Assembly (NCBI GenBank): GCA_930367205.1 | Contig: OV884009.1 | Location: 99,593,189-99,657,188 of the forward strand | From: Acanthosoma haemorrhoidale | Taxonomy: Eukaryota; Arthropoda; Insecta; Hemiptera; Acanthosomatidae | DNA: 64,000 bases | Direction of reading: 5' to 3' | Shown: piece after piece, positions 1 through 11,869 of the stretch | Numbering within the stretch: the first letter of the stretch is position 1 | How the letters are laid out: each line of letters begins with the position of its first letter | Translations under genes and position numbers: made by a program | Notes under the pieces: model-generated | What the model was told of the DNA's origin: nothing | The model's database searches: none | The model's input: only the letters and a program-made list of their open reading frames with translations

Positions 1-939
1 ATATAATTCTGAGGTATTATTTGAGAAATCGATGAAGACAGAGAGAATCATGAGATAAAGTTCATATGAATAATACATTATGATATTTGGATTATGGATT
101 TTGAGGACCATAGTCGAATGAAGATTAGTCCATTTCACTGACATAGGTAACGTTGTATTTTCGATGATTGTATTGAGTAAAGTAACCGATTTGGTTACCA
201 TAAAGCACATAGCAGTAAAAGACATATCACCTTAATTTTATTACATTAAATACAGATACATTACTATAATATTGAATTGGATGGGGCTACGGGAGGAAGG
301 GAGTAGTCTGGAGCTACCGTTGATTCACCATAACTGATTCGTTTCACCTTTGACTAATGGCCTCGATAAAGTTGAAAAGATGTCAAGACCTAATGCTATT
401 GTCATGTCCGTTGTCGATTTTAATAACGATATACCGACAATGACGGATATAAATATCATATTCAAAAGCAATTGTAATAAACACATTTTTTTTCTACTAA
501 CAAGAACGTTTCAATTTAAAGTTGACGACAAATAAAACGTTATTCATTATTTATCCCAACTTTTTTTCCATATTATTCACTTGATCTTTCCCAACTAACT
601 GGTACTTCCTAGGAGCAATTCCTCGTATCCCTCTGCCTACTTCCAATTAAGGTAAAAATATTTTTCTAACGGAATTCACATCTTATGGTAGGGGTTAATG
701 GACACGGGCACCGCACATAAACAGTAAAAATGTCGATGTGTACGGGTTTTAATTTTGACCATTTGACGAATTAATCAAAGCGATTATAGCGTCATCATCT
801 TATTAAAAACATATTTATTTATTAACTAATTTATCTTGCCGTTCAATGTTCTGTATCAATATCACTCATACAGTCTACGTTTTCTCTCACAACGCAAACT
901 CGTGGCTTGAAAGGAATTTAAAGACGGCAAGGCGGCACG
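1..939. other. AT-rich DNA, nothing recognised
   Basis: No conserved protein, RNA or repeat could be recognised. The only open frame, 61 codons near 350-535, has low-complexity AT-driven composition and no family resemblance. A slightly more GC-rich stretch near 900-940 probably already belongs to the LINE that follows. Confidence 0.5.
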
Positions 940-2130
940 AATATCGATCACCGTAAGTTTTCGAAGCTCGTTAAGACCACTACCAAGAAGGACTCAGGTG
1001 TCCGTCTTCATGACGGTGACACCCTCTACATAGTGAAAATACTGGCCGACCACTATACCGTAGACAACGCCACTAGGACAGGTAACTAACACGAACCTCA
1101 GCATCTGGAGACAGGTCAAAACAACGTGTTTGTCTCCCCGAAGCATCTCAAGGCGATTATTCACCGGTGTCAGGTATACCGAGCACCAGGGCGCGACGGG
1201 GTGCAAACTATTTTGCTGAAGCAACTGCCGAGGAGAGCGATTGCCTAACTCGGTAACCTGTACAATTCATGAATCAGGTTGCGATACATCTCGACAGCGT
1301 GGAAACAAGGTATCTTGTTCACGCTGCGGAAGCGCACAAAGAGAGGCGAACACCCAGCCCACTATCGCCCGACCAGTCTCCTCCCTCACATGGGGAAGAT
1401 TCTAGAAAATATAATACTGAACTACCTGAAGGAGTTCTGTTCGGAAAATGCTATTATTCCGTACGAGTAGACAGGTTTTCAGGCTCATCTGAGTACAGAA
1501 CATCCGCTTGTGAAGGTACAGACGGAAGGCACCCTCGGTATCAACAAAAACTCAGCAACTGCTATGATCTTGTTGGACACCCAAACTTTCGACTCTAGTA
1601 CCCCACGGGATGCTGTGCCGACAGCTTTGCGATTGGGAATGCCCAGATTAGCTATACATCATGTTGGTTTCCTTCTTGAAGGACAGATTGGAGAGGGTAT
1701 GGGCGGGTGATTGCTTCTCTAACTCATTCCCTTTGACTTTTGGAGTTCCTCAAGGAGCGGTTTTGTCTCCTGTTCGTTTCAGCATGTACACATCTGAAAC
1801 TGTTAGGAAAAACTATAAGAAAGCTGCGGTAATCGCTTTCGCCGACGACATTGGAGTTTACAGCCGCAGCATGAGTGCACAAAGAGCTCTTACACAGGCC
1901 AATTAGTTTGTAACGTAATCAGTGACAGACTGGGCATGTTAAACATCAGCGTAAACGCAGGGAGAATCGACTGCATAATCTTCTCCCACCAAAACGGGAA
2001 ACAAGCCTTCATCAGTGAGTTCATCCGCCGGAGACACATCAAGTTTTTTGACTCGTTGCAGCACCTAACCAACCCAGTGTTTCACACTATGACCCCACCA
2101 CCCCTCTCACATCGATGGCAACAGACTGTC
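940..2130 (+). pseudogene. Broken LINE reverse transcriptase (family B, Jockey/RTE-like)
   Basis: Remnant of the ORF2 polyprotein of a non-LTR retrotransposon, which copies element RNA into a nicked target site. Visible blocks in order, in shifting frames: APGRDGVQTILLKQLP near 1170-1230 (the RT-0 region); HYRPTSLLPHMGKILE near 1360-1410 (fingers); FGVPQGAVLSP near 1740-1775; and the catalytic FADD motif at 1838-1849, followed by IGVYSRS. At least three frame changes and several stops separate the blocks. The normal distance between fingers and FADD is shortened, so internal deletions are likely. The last ~120 bases match the fragment at 49.67-49.81 kb, which marks this as the 3' end of the family. 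No endonuclease domain was seen upstream. Clade assignment (Jockey-like versus RTE) is uncertain; that it is a LINE RT is well supported. Confidence 0.8.
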
Positions 2131-2182
2131 AGGTAAATAGTAAGAGAATTAGTATAAGTTTGATTAAAAAGGTGAGCATTTA

Positions 2183-2227
2183 ATCACCTTTATTAGAGTC
2201 AATTCAGTCGAGTCTAATAAAGGTGAT
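2183..2227. repeat. Hairpin: 15-bp perfect inverted repeat
   Basis: The arms ATCACCTTTATTAGA (2183-2197) and TCTAATAAAGGTGAT (2213-2227) are perfect reverse complements around a 15-nt loop. The hairpin lies between the LINE family B 3' end and the HTH fragment. It may be the tip of a foldback transposon or MITE remnant; no function is shown. Confidence 0.7.
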
Positions 2228-2305
2228 AATATACTTGTTTATTGCAATATATGGATATGGATTCCTCGGATTCTCCTGCACACTCTCCTGGACAGCGGCG
2301 ATGTT

Positions 2306-2494
2306 TTAGGCAGATCTTGCGTTTCGTTGACGTACGGGTGTTGCTTGATTGTTTACTGAACCAGTGGACTCAAATTTATCCACCACACTGCGAATAGTCC
2401 TCTCGGTGGGATGGAACGTTGCCCGAACAAAGGACCCATATTGATAAAACAATTTTATCATTTGCACGTGTTGTTGAACGCTATATCCGTCCAT
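2306..2494 (-). pseudogene. DUF4817-like helix-turn-helix fragment of a transposon
   Basis: A 62-codon open frame begins MDGYSVQQHVQMIKLFYQYG and continues with HPTERTIRSVVDKFESTGSV and a proline/arginine-rich end. This pattern is typical of the DUF4817 HTH domain found at the start of many arthropod mariner-related and other mobile-element proteins, where it is thought to bind DNA. Expected features: a first helix with YS...V.MI, a PTERTIR recognition helix and a FE.TGSV turn. Only this domain is present; no transposase catalytic domain could be found on either side within 1 kb. It is therefore an orphan fragment or a 5' exon-like relic. Family assignment comes from pattern memory, not a search. 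Confidence 0.6.
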
Positions 2495-2599
2495 GGGGAG
2501 TTGGTAAAGTAGACTGAATAAATGACAGCCAATTAGACAGATGCAGCTTCAACAATATGGCCGCTATCAACTGTCAAAGTTTGAAAGTCCCTATTGGAA

Positions 2600-2800
2600 G
2601 ACGCTTTATAAATACGTGACAGTGGGAGTCCTAGCAATGGCCAGTTTCTCCAATCATGCCCGGAGCGTCTGTGGATCTTGCTCTCTTAATCAGGCTCCGA
2701 TGGCTCGTATCCAGGAAAGCGGCCGACGGAGGAGCATGGGGGACATCTCAAGGCTCCGCTTCATGTTTCGCATGCGAGGGAGAGGACAAGTATGCTCAAT
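2600..2800 (+). repeat. LINE family A, 3' UTR GC-rich block (copy 1)
   Basis: This matches the GC-rich part of the family A 3' UTR at 30.86-31.06 kb: 'gacagtgggagtcctagcaa', then a diverged middle, then 'gcggccgacggaggagc' and 'tcgcatgcgagggag'. The terminal tail of the other copies (gcagattgtaatttta, aataaag) is missing, so the 3' end is truncated or replaced. Confidence 0.75.
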
Positions 2801-2840
2801 TAGGCGGTTTCTGAGTGTTGTATTACAGTTTATTTAACGT

Positions 2841-5800
2841 CGCGTCACTAACAATGACTATTAGTGACGACATTATTTGGTATAAGCCAACTTTTTCCGC
2901 TTAGTCCGATTTTTTGTAGGAAATTTTGTGATGCACTCAGTGATGATGTGATAAACGATTAATCATGCATGCATTATCTGCCGGTTAGTCTGGTAATGTT
3001 GAGAAGGTAAGCGTGTCCTATTCTCGAACGTGTAATCAATAACTTGCAATTACTTTAGCGTCAAGCTATTAGGTGTTAACTAAGCTCTGATTTCGCTGTT
3101 TATGGCTGCAAAGTAGCTGATTCTTGATCGGTGCTAATCCTCATTCTATACCCGTACCACTGTCTTATTTCCTTCCGTCAGTATGTCGGTGAAGGTATGG
3201 ATATTAAGTTAAATGGTATCGAGTGAGAAGGAGCTTCCAGAGCTCTTTCAAGCTCGTTGTAATGCATCTCCAAATGATATCAAAGCAAACACATTTGTTA
3301 GCGTTTGGTGGTTTTGAGCGGAGTTATTGTACCGAGTAAATCAGAAAGACCACGCTTTCCTTTTTTTATCGATGCTATCCTAACAATCACTTGTTCTGCC
3401 CTCTATGCCTGGTGGACACCCGGCTACCGATGAGGATTAGGCAATGAACTGACTTGACTGTGACCGTTTGTGTGAATGGAGCTTTAGTGGAAGGAGGCCT
3501 AAGAGAGAGTCCAAAGAGCGGATAAGAACTGGTCAAGGGACTATCGACGTGTTCCGAGGACCGTCTCTGCTGTTGTCTGGCCGACTGACGGCTGCTCTTA
3601 TCTGTGTGCTCTCTAAGTAGCCAACACTGGTTTCTATTAACTCTTATCTTCTTCGCCTCCTCCTCTTATCGGCCTCTTCCGCTACCTTTCACCACCAGCT
3701 ACTTAATATCGGATTGCTTTCTAATTCCGCTAAAAGATATTGCTTTCCGAATCGGTTTTACCTTATCTGACTTGCCCGGCAAACATCTTGAAATAAATAC
3801 ATGAAGCTCCAATGATTTCTAAAACGGATAGTATTGTAAGTGCTAACTAAAACCTATTTAAGATATTGAAGACCAATTACATTATTAATTGCTTATGTAT
3901 TATAAGCATACAACCATGATAATAATGTTGTATATAGCAATATTATGTTATGAAATGCATGGAGCATTTAAAGGTTTTATTAGGGCTGTGAAATCGAATC
4001 AATGACCTTGTCAATTACTTTTGTAACGTAACAGTTCCAACACATATTACATATTATTTATTGATAATACCGCCGAGATCTTTAATTCAATACCCTACCT
4101 CTATACTTATTTTATCTATACGAAATTATTCACCCTTTTTTTTTTTTTTTTTAATTTTTCACGGACTCGTTTTTTATTTTCAGCTTAATTTGTAACCACC
4201 GTGGAAAATATCGTTCCTTTGAAAAAAGCGTGGGTTGAGTTCATGTATTGGTCACCATCTTAATATAATATTAACGGCCTTTTGGTATTGATGAATTAAT
4301 GAAACAACCATTTATTTAACAGAGATGGCAGGATTTTTCTTGCCATTGAACATCAAATGAGACTTCAATGTTAAATTTCATATCGAAAAGAAACTAGGAC
4401 AGGCAGGCAGGCAGGCACACAGGTAAATTCGTAAGGATTTTTCGGAATGAAAAAATAAATTAACCACTAAATAAAAAAAAATTAATAATTATCTAAATGT
4501 AAATGAACCAAAAAAATCGAAAAATTTTCAAAGGGTATCCTATCCCCAAATAATATCTGTGAATTTATTGTTAGGGCATTGGCTAAATGGATGAAACATC
4601 AAACTTTCATTTACCCGGGAGCTTTTCACTCATGTTTAAAGATAATTACCAGTAATTCGGAAGCGGGGTGGTAGGTAGATCGGAAATCCGTTTAACTTTT
4701 TTTGCCTTTTTGTTTACATGATTATCGTCCTCAGTCGTTCAATAAGAGATTATTTGTAAAAGTGTGCTGTGAGAGTTTCTCTCATGGTGAGAGTTTAGGT
4801 AAGGTTTTGGTAAGTACCGCAATTTGATATTTTTTTTTTATTTGTTTGCTGTGTTTGTAATATTACGATTTTTTTTTTATTTCTGTTAAATCTTTTCATA
4901 ATGAGCTACATACATTACTCAATACTAAATCTCCTATGCGAACTATACTAATGAAACTATAACTAAAGAATAGGTGAACTAGCAGAGTGTGAAGAGTGTG
5001 AGAGAGAAGGTTTCTGTGCATTTTGTCATCGGAAAAAACCCGAAAAAAGTGTGCGGAAAAGATATACAGGTATATTGACACTCACGCATTAATTATGCAA
5101 GCCCGATATATGTTGACAATCGATCACTTTTACTTTTCTTTACGTTTATATTGTCACAATTTTAATGAGCAATTTTTATTTAATTATATGATGATACCTT
5201 ACTCAAATGAATCTTAACTACGCTTTGTTCAAATTACTCAATGCTTTTTTGATTCAATGTAATTTTTGTTAGTTCATAAAGTCCTCTTAGTTATTCATTT
5301 ATATTAAAAAATAATATAATATAATTTTATTTTAGATTTAACTATATTTGCTCATAAAAACAGCTAAAATTTGAGAACAGAATTTAGTTATTCATTTGAG
5401 TAACTTTCAAAGCGAGTTCTACCATGTTAATAAAACCACTCATTTTTTTTTTTATATCATACATGACGAAAGCATTGTGGTACGCATTCGTGTACACAAA
5501 TATTAAAATATGATATGACGTTTTGCTTAGTGGGTTATATTAACCAATTTAACGAAACAGTATACTATACTAGGTACTAAAATATTAATTATTTTGATAT
5601 GTATGCTTAAACATATATGGAAAAGCAATAATAGGATCAACCATAAAAGTGGGTTTCGGAGCATAAGAGAAATAATTTTGTTTATAGGGCACTGAAGAAT
5701 AGAGTAAGAGAGATTACTGCTTTCAATCCTTTTCTTAGTTATTGCAACGGAGATGAAATCAAATGTAGACAATTCATTACACAAATTTCGCAAACTTGAG

Positions 5801-7670
5801 AGCATGCTTTACCCTGCAGTCGTGCGGTTACTGCAGCTCAGAGCGCCTCAATTCCTGGAGAAGGAATTATTTCATACATTTCCAAATTATTAATATCAAC
5901 GTTTGTAAAAGATATATATATATACTCAATTAGTTTTTGTGAAAATTCTCTAAATGATTATATTTGGTGCAAGTGCACAGATATGATTTTTTTTAAAAAC
6001 CGTAAAGGTCGTTAACATTAATTTAAAAAAATATATAAATAGATAAATATATACAAAAGTCTTAATTAAATTGGGTATTTGGTTCCCAAAAGTTCGTTTT
6101 TTAAAAACTCTCTGCACTTTCTTTAGCGTTACCTTTCTTAATGAACCATGGAACATGGTATCAAAGATGGACGCTAATATTGGAGTTGAGAAAGCTTGAT
6201 AATTATAAATTATATTTGCAAGGCACAGTAAAATCAATATGTTTTGTTCATTACATGTATAAATATTACGTTTGATATATTTCTACTGGCAGGTAATTTT
6301 CCTCCACATGTCTAAATGGATTATTAAACATACGCTACTCTTCTTTTTTATTGGCTTGAGTGATATTTTTAATTTGTAGTTTAACAATATGAATTTTAAT
6401 TAGAACCTAAAACACACTCCATGTATCCGAAACCTCTAAAACGATTGAAAATTAGATTGTATAATGTGGTTTATAAAAGAGAAAAATAAAAAAAAAATAA
6501 TTAAATGTAATAGTATTTTCGTGTGCCAACCATTTTCGGTCCCACAACCACACCCATTTTGAAAAAAATAATTTACACTACATTGAACAATTTATACTTT
6601 CTACACATATTCAATACAATAGGAATGGTTGGTTATAACCATGTGGTTATTTACAGCAGGCTAGCTATTTCAAATAATCAGAAAATATGATGAGAAAAAC
6701 TTAATATAATAATATCCAGGGAATTTATCATAAGGTATTGGACCTAAAAAATGAGACTAGCAAAAAGGTAAACGAAGAAAAGTTTTTTAAATGAAATCTT
6801 ATCATTATTGTGCTTGTATTTCTTTTTTTATTTACCAATTACTCAATGTGTAATCTAAGTAAAACATTAAAATGAGAGTCGTTTAATGACACCCTGTTGT
6901 CATCTTTTATAAAGTTTATCGTGGAGAACGGTTTCTACCATCGATATGTTGAACCAAAATAACAAGCAATCGGATAGCTAAATATATAGCTAAACAAAGT
7001 CTTAGAAGTTCATAATAAAAAAAAAATCCAGAAAGACCGGTGATTCGTTTTCACATATAATCTCAGAATATTTGAATATAATTTGATATAAGAACACGTC
7101 CGATTACCGAACACGTACACGTACTACTACAGTTCCATGTCTCTTATTGCAAAGGGGTCGATACAAATTTAACAAAGCATTTTTCTCGCTCAAAATCAGT
7201 ATCAAATCTTTTTTTTGAAGAATGGAAGTAGAGATGAAATTTTGATTTATATATTGTCAGGACTTCAGTCTGACCAGCGCGTTTTTGAATTCAAGAGAAA
7301 TCCGCTGTGGCTCGAACGATCCACATGATGAGACATGTGCAAATGATTAGATTTACCTTGCAATCAAGTCTTAGGTATGTAGTCCTAGATAGAACATTTT
7401 CAAAAGATTTTCTTTTGAGAGCCAACGAAAATCGAAATGGAAAACTAGTTCTCTATGATCCACAAATCTCTTTAAAATATTTTCCTAAATTTTCTGCAGT
7501 CAACCACTGGTTTTTAGACAGAAGTTAATTCAAGGCGCAAACCGCTTCCTGCTGCATGATGCTGGATAGCAAGTGATCTCTCCATCTGTTTTTATATCTT
7601 GTACCGACGACATTTCATAGGAAGCTGTAATCGTTGAAGAAAACTCATTCCTTTTTTTTATATATAAAAC
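2841..7670. other. AT-rich DNA, nothing recognised
   Basis: No coding or RNA gene was recognised. The region contains a T-run near 4136-4152, a short CAGG repeat near 4403-4420 and short TA runs near 5915. The stretch 3400-3600 is more GC-rich and may be an unidentified old repeat. The open frames here (60-95 codons) are AT-driven and lack recognisable domains. Confidence 0.5.
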
Positions 7671-7920
7671 TTCTTTATTGTGCAAAAATTACAAACTGGC
7701 TTATTAGGCAATAAGTAATTGAGATAAATGGTCTCATTCATACCATATTTACAATTCAAATTTATAGCAGGTCACGAGGCCACTGCCGTTTCAGACTCCA
7801 AGGAGGTTTATAGCGATGAGTGGTGCAGTGCAATGACTGTGCTGGGGGATTAGGGTGGTTGGATAGGTTACTATGGAATTTCATGAACTTGGAAGGGATG
7901 AGTTCAAGAATGTAGGGTTG
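7671..7920 (-). repeat. LINE family A, 3' end with short 3' UTR (copy 2)
   Basis: Read on the minus strand: the end of ORF2, the stop region gacctgctataa, a short 3' UTR, the gcc-rich snapback, and the terminal aataaagaag. The GC-rich ~200-bp UTR block present in other copies is absent. It is 5'-truncated near 7920, as expected of incomplete target-primed reverse transcription. The ORF remnant encodes the conserved LSNHPNP-like C-terminal region in a decayed form. Confidence 0.85.
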
Positions 7921-8742
7921 TACTCGCATTGGCGGTACCTATACTAAAATTTTGAATATTAACGATTTTTTTTTAATTGAACCCGATCTCAAGACTGAAC
8001 CAACCATAAATTTGGAATCAAAATCATAATGATTCATCGTCAAGTGTCTCTCCAAATTTTCTTATTTAGGCATTAAAATATTTCGACCACAAACAGGAAA
8101 TGTTGGAATCTGTAAACAGAAACCGTTCTTCCCAATCGCTGATGGACATGATCTCGTTTTGTTCCTATTTCCGCTTGATCATGTCACTAGCAAAAGGATG
8201 ACGAACGGGTTGAAGAATTCAAAGAGAAACCTACAGAATCATTTTCGCGTTACATAGCACTAAATTCAACTCAAATCAATAACTTACTCGTACATAGGTA
8301 TCTACTGTACCAGAGAAAGAAACGGAATGAGAAATAAACCTAGACGACTCGAAGAAGTCGATCAAAAAAGAACAAAGAAGAAAAAAGGAGGTGCCTGGTT
8401 TAGAGAGAACATGAGATATTGCGCATCCTTTTGTCGTTTGCCACCTGGATCATATGCACCGAGAGATCAAGATGAGCGGTGACACACGATCCCCTTTGTT
8501 ATCAAGCCACCACTCTATACCCTTATCACTTCCGGACAATACTAATTTTCCTATACTTTTACCAAATCCCAAGACTGCGCCCCTATTATGTGTTTCATAG
8601 ATGTACTAAAGAAAATCCTGGTTGACTTAGTAACAAGTTAGGCCCTAAGTTTGTGAATTTTTAGAATAATTTAGAAAATAAACCACCTTGATTTTAGCAC
8701 TGAAAGAAACTTTTCTATTCCTTCGTGATCACTTCGATTGTG

Positions 8743-8798
<56 letters not shown>

Positions 8799-11096
8799 AC
8801 ATGTGTGTGTACTCGTTTCATACGTTGCTAACTTATTAAATTTTTCCATATTTCAAATATGGAAAATTTTAAAATGGTTAAAGATTTATCTTAATTACTT
8901 ATTGCCTTATAAAAGGCAGATTGTAATTTTAGCACAAAAAATGGTTAAAAAAAATAATAAGTTTTGTTATGCACTAATTCAAATTTCCTGAGTGGTGTAT
9001 TTGGTTAGATCACAGAAGGCTTAATGAAGAGGTTGAGAAATAGCTACATTATTACATTGGTTAGGCTGGCTTTTTCCGAGTCAGCTTGGTAGTTATCTTT
9101 CAAGCCTTTATCAACAGGCTGTCTAACTACTGGCTCCAAGTCTTCATTTTGACCATAGCAGCTCGTCAGAAAAAACTTAATCTCATCAAGGGATTTCATC
9201 TTGTCATGTGAATAATATTTTAGAACCCCGTATCTACATGGGAGTAGAGCCACCCCCTTCGGGCTTGGTAAAAATGAAAATAAGCAGGATATGCCTAACT
9301 CAAATGTATACTAAATTGGCACAAATTGCGCTAAGGGCTTGATAGACGTCTTAGTTCATGCAAATAGAACGAAAATTGAGCCCGCATGAAACATTTGGGT
9401 CGAACTTACCTTAATAAACGACAACAGAGCACTCGGGTAGGTAATTGCGTTGCCCGCTCATTGGCCCTTTTGCAACCCTCACTTGGTCGGGATTAAGCTT
9501 TATTAAGTTCCGGTGAAATCTACAATCCTATTGGGTTTGTACTCAAGTCAAAGGGCGTCTGAATAACTGGACTCTAACCAAGGGCCTCCCTTGGTTAAAT
9601 ACCTTAAATATCCCGTACCAAAACCACTAATTTTTAACGCTATCTCTCTTTAACTAGCAAATTTGTAATAACGTGTATTTGTTAAACCTATTATACACAC
9701 ACTCAAGGCAGGGAAGTTGTAGTTAGCTCTAGTTATTATTATTTTTTCAAATTACAATTACAATTTTGCCTATATTGTCAATTACAACGTATCGTAGTAG
9801 ACATAAACACACAAGCAGACGAAAGACGATTAAAAGTAAATCCTCTGTCCCAAGTCGACAATAATTATTATTTATATTCTAAATTTAAGGTATTTAAATA
9901 TCTATCTATTGTAAAAGCTATTAAGAAGGAAATGAAAGATGAATTAAATATGTTCTTATCATTGTACATAAATGCATGCAATGAAATTGCGAAAAATATC
10001 ATGTTATTTCTTTCTCTGAAATTAAATAGTTGTATTATAGAAGCATTCCTAGTAATTCAATATAGATTTACCGCGCCTGAAACTCTAGTCATCTTTCCTC
10101 AAGGGACATCCTGTCCCAACAAGAAAGTTCCAATGGACACCCAACAAATGATTCTACCAGCTAGGAAAGGGTTTATGGGGCGGGCAGTGGTGGGTTTATC
10201 GCACCCTCCCGGACAGTGTCCAAACATGAGTGGAACCGTTGCAAAGCAGCGGGGAACGCCACCCATGAGACTTTGGCCAGGTGTCACTGTGAGATTATGC
10301 CTGCAAAGTTGAAGTTAGCCATCTGTTTATCATACCTTATGTATTATTACCGGTTTTAAGGAAATTCTAAAGTTTCACTTAAGCCTGGTAACCACCCATC
10401 TATCCCTGTCATTCGTGTTTTACAGTAGCAATGTACTATAAAATTATGAGTAGTAATACAGTTCAAGGCACCCGAATATAATTCTGCACCTACGGACGCT
10501 GGTGTGCTGTATAGTGCCAGAAATACCTAACATACACAGCAATTTTTTTTTGCCGAATCCAAGCTAACAGTTGAAGGGAAAATTGGCTAATATCTGTTAA
10601 AAAAACAATCCACGAGAGTTGTTAAGGATTAACTTGAGAGCAGGATAAAGATCGAGTTCAATTGAATTCTCATTTCCATTTACACACAAAAATTTAATCA
10701 AATGGAAAATATTAGCAGAGTCAGGGGAGGGGGGAGAGTCCTGTATCGTTTCTATTCCAGGGGTACAGGAATTCACTTTAATTTAATTTAACTGCTGAAG
10801 GAGGAGATCTTTCAATGCCAGCGGGAATAAAATAACGCTTTATTCAAGGGTGAAATAAGAGCTTGTCAAGATAAATGAAGAGGTCAGTGGGAAGAGCTAG
10901 TTTAAACAATTATGAGATAGAAGAGAGAGAACAACAACCGCTGGCTTTGATTAATCAAAAGTTTCCACATGTAAGTTATAGCCCCCACCGACAATCTAAT
11001 TACCTCTCTTCCAACTTACTTCTTCTTTCGGGGAGCCACCAATTCCTTACCTTTGCTTTTCGAACAGTGCAACCACAGAGCGATCCTTGTTTGAAC
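7921..11096. other. AT-rich DNA with a long (AT)n tract, nothing coding recognised
   Basis: Apart from the AT microsatellite at 8743-8799, two moderately GC-rich stretches (about 9060-9600 and 10080-10310) stand out from the surrounding DNA. They may be old unidentified transposons. The frames inside them (69 codons at 9044-9253 minus; 126 codons at 9932-10312 plus) show no domain I know. Confidence 0.45.
8743..8799. repeat. (AT)n microsatellite
   Basis: About 28 AT dinucleotides with a single TTT interruption. The open frame running through it (IYIYIY...) is a by-product of the repeat. Confidence 0.95.
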
Positions 11097-11112
11097 GATT
11101 TAAAAACTAAAT
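11097..11112. repeat. Target-site duplication, left copy
   Basis: GATTTAAAAACTAAAT here and GATCTAAAAACTAAAT at 11854-11869 (one mismatch in 16) flank LINE copy 3 exactly where its homology ends on both sides. Confidence 0.8.
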
Positions 11113-11853
11113 ATATGACTTCTTTATTGTGCTATAATTACAATCTGCCTTTTATAAGGCAATAAGTAATAAGATAAATGCTCTCATTCATACCATATTT
11201 ACAGTTCATCATTCACTCGCTCATTCATACAATATTTACAGACAGCCCAGAGACCTCCATCATATTTACAATTCAAATTTATAGCAGGTCACGAGGCCAC
11301 TGCCGTTTCAGACTCCAAGGAGGTTTATAGGGATGCGTTGCACAGTGCAATGACTGTGCTACAGGATTAGGGTGGTTGGAAAGGCTACTGTGGAATTTCT
11401 TAAATTTGGAAGGGATGAGTTCTAGAATGTAGGGTATATTAAGATCGTTATGAAGGGTTTTGTTGCTGACATAATAAGGGGCATTTACTATTGTTCTCAG
11501 GACTTTTGATTGTAAGGATTGGATACGCTTGATGTTCGACTTGTATGCTGTCACCATAGCTCTGTTCCGTATGTCCAGATTGGTTTAAGTATAACTTTGT
11601 AGATTAGTAGTTTATTTTCTATTGAGAGATGGGATGTCCTTTGAAGTAGTCTGTACAGTTGTTCAAAGCGTCTGTTTAGTTCTTGTCTTTTTAGTCTCGT
11701 ATGTGGGTTCCAGGTCAGTCGTTTGTCAAGATGGAAGCCTAAGTACCGTACTGTCTCAGATACAGGGAGAGGAATAGAATTAAAATAAACTAGTGGACAA
11801 GTCTTGCGACAAAGGGTAAAGGTAATGTGGGAGCATTTTGCTTCATTAACTTT
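11113..11853 (-). pseudogene. LINE family A, 5'-truncated copy 3 (RT C-terminus plus 3' UTR)
   Basis: Read on the minus strand, it begins inside ORF2 (KVNEAKC), continues through the post-RT region (RYLGFHLDKRLTW, then LKPIWTYGIELW) and reaches a 92-codon uninterrupted frame at 11557-11279. That frame has QSLQSKVLRTIVNAPYYVS, LHNDLNIP and a final RDLL stop, the hallmark C-terminus of Jockey-clade ORF2. A short 3' UTR lacking the full GC-rich block follows, ending in aataaagaag. The LINE-encoded RT normally copies the element at the target site; this copy lacks the endonuclease and catalytic domains. A frameshift or stop near 11565 separates the two coding parts. The 16-bp target-site duplication shows that it inserted as this truncated fragment. 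Confidence 0.88.
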
Positions 11854-11869
11854 GATCTAAAAACTAAAT
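11854..11869. repeat. Target-site duplication, right copy
   Basis: Partner of 11097-11112, one mismatch in 16 bases. Confidence 0.8.

Noticed and set aside
8725..8991. 88-codon frame starting in the AT microsatellite
   Set aside because: Its first third is an IY repeat encoded by (AT)n; the rest is AT-driven.
9932..10312. 126-codon plus-strand open frame
   Set aside because: First half is AT-driven and the second half covers a GC-richer island with open frames on both strands. No family resemblance; likely an old repeat.
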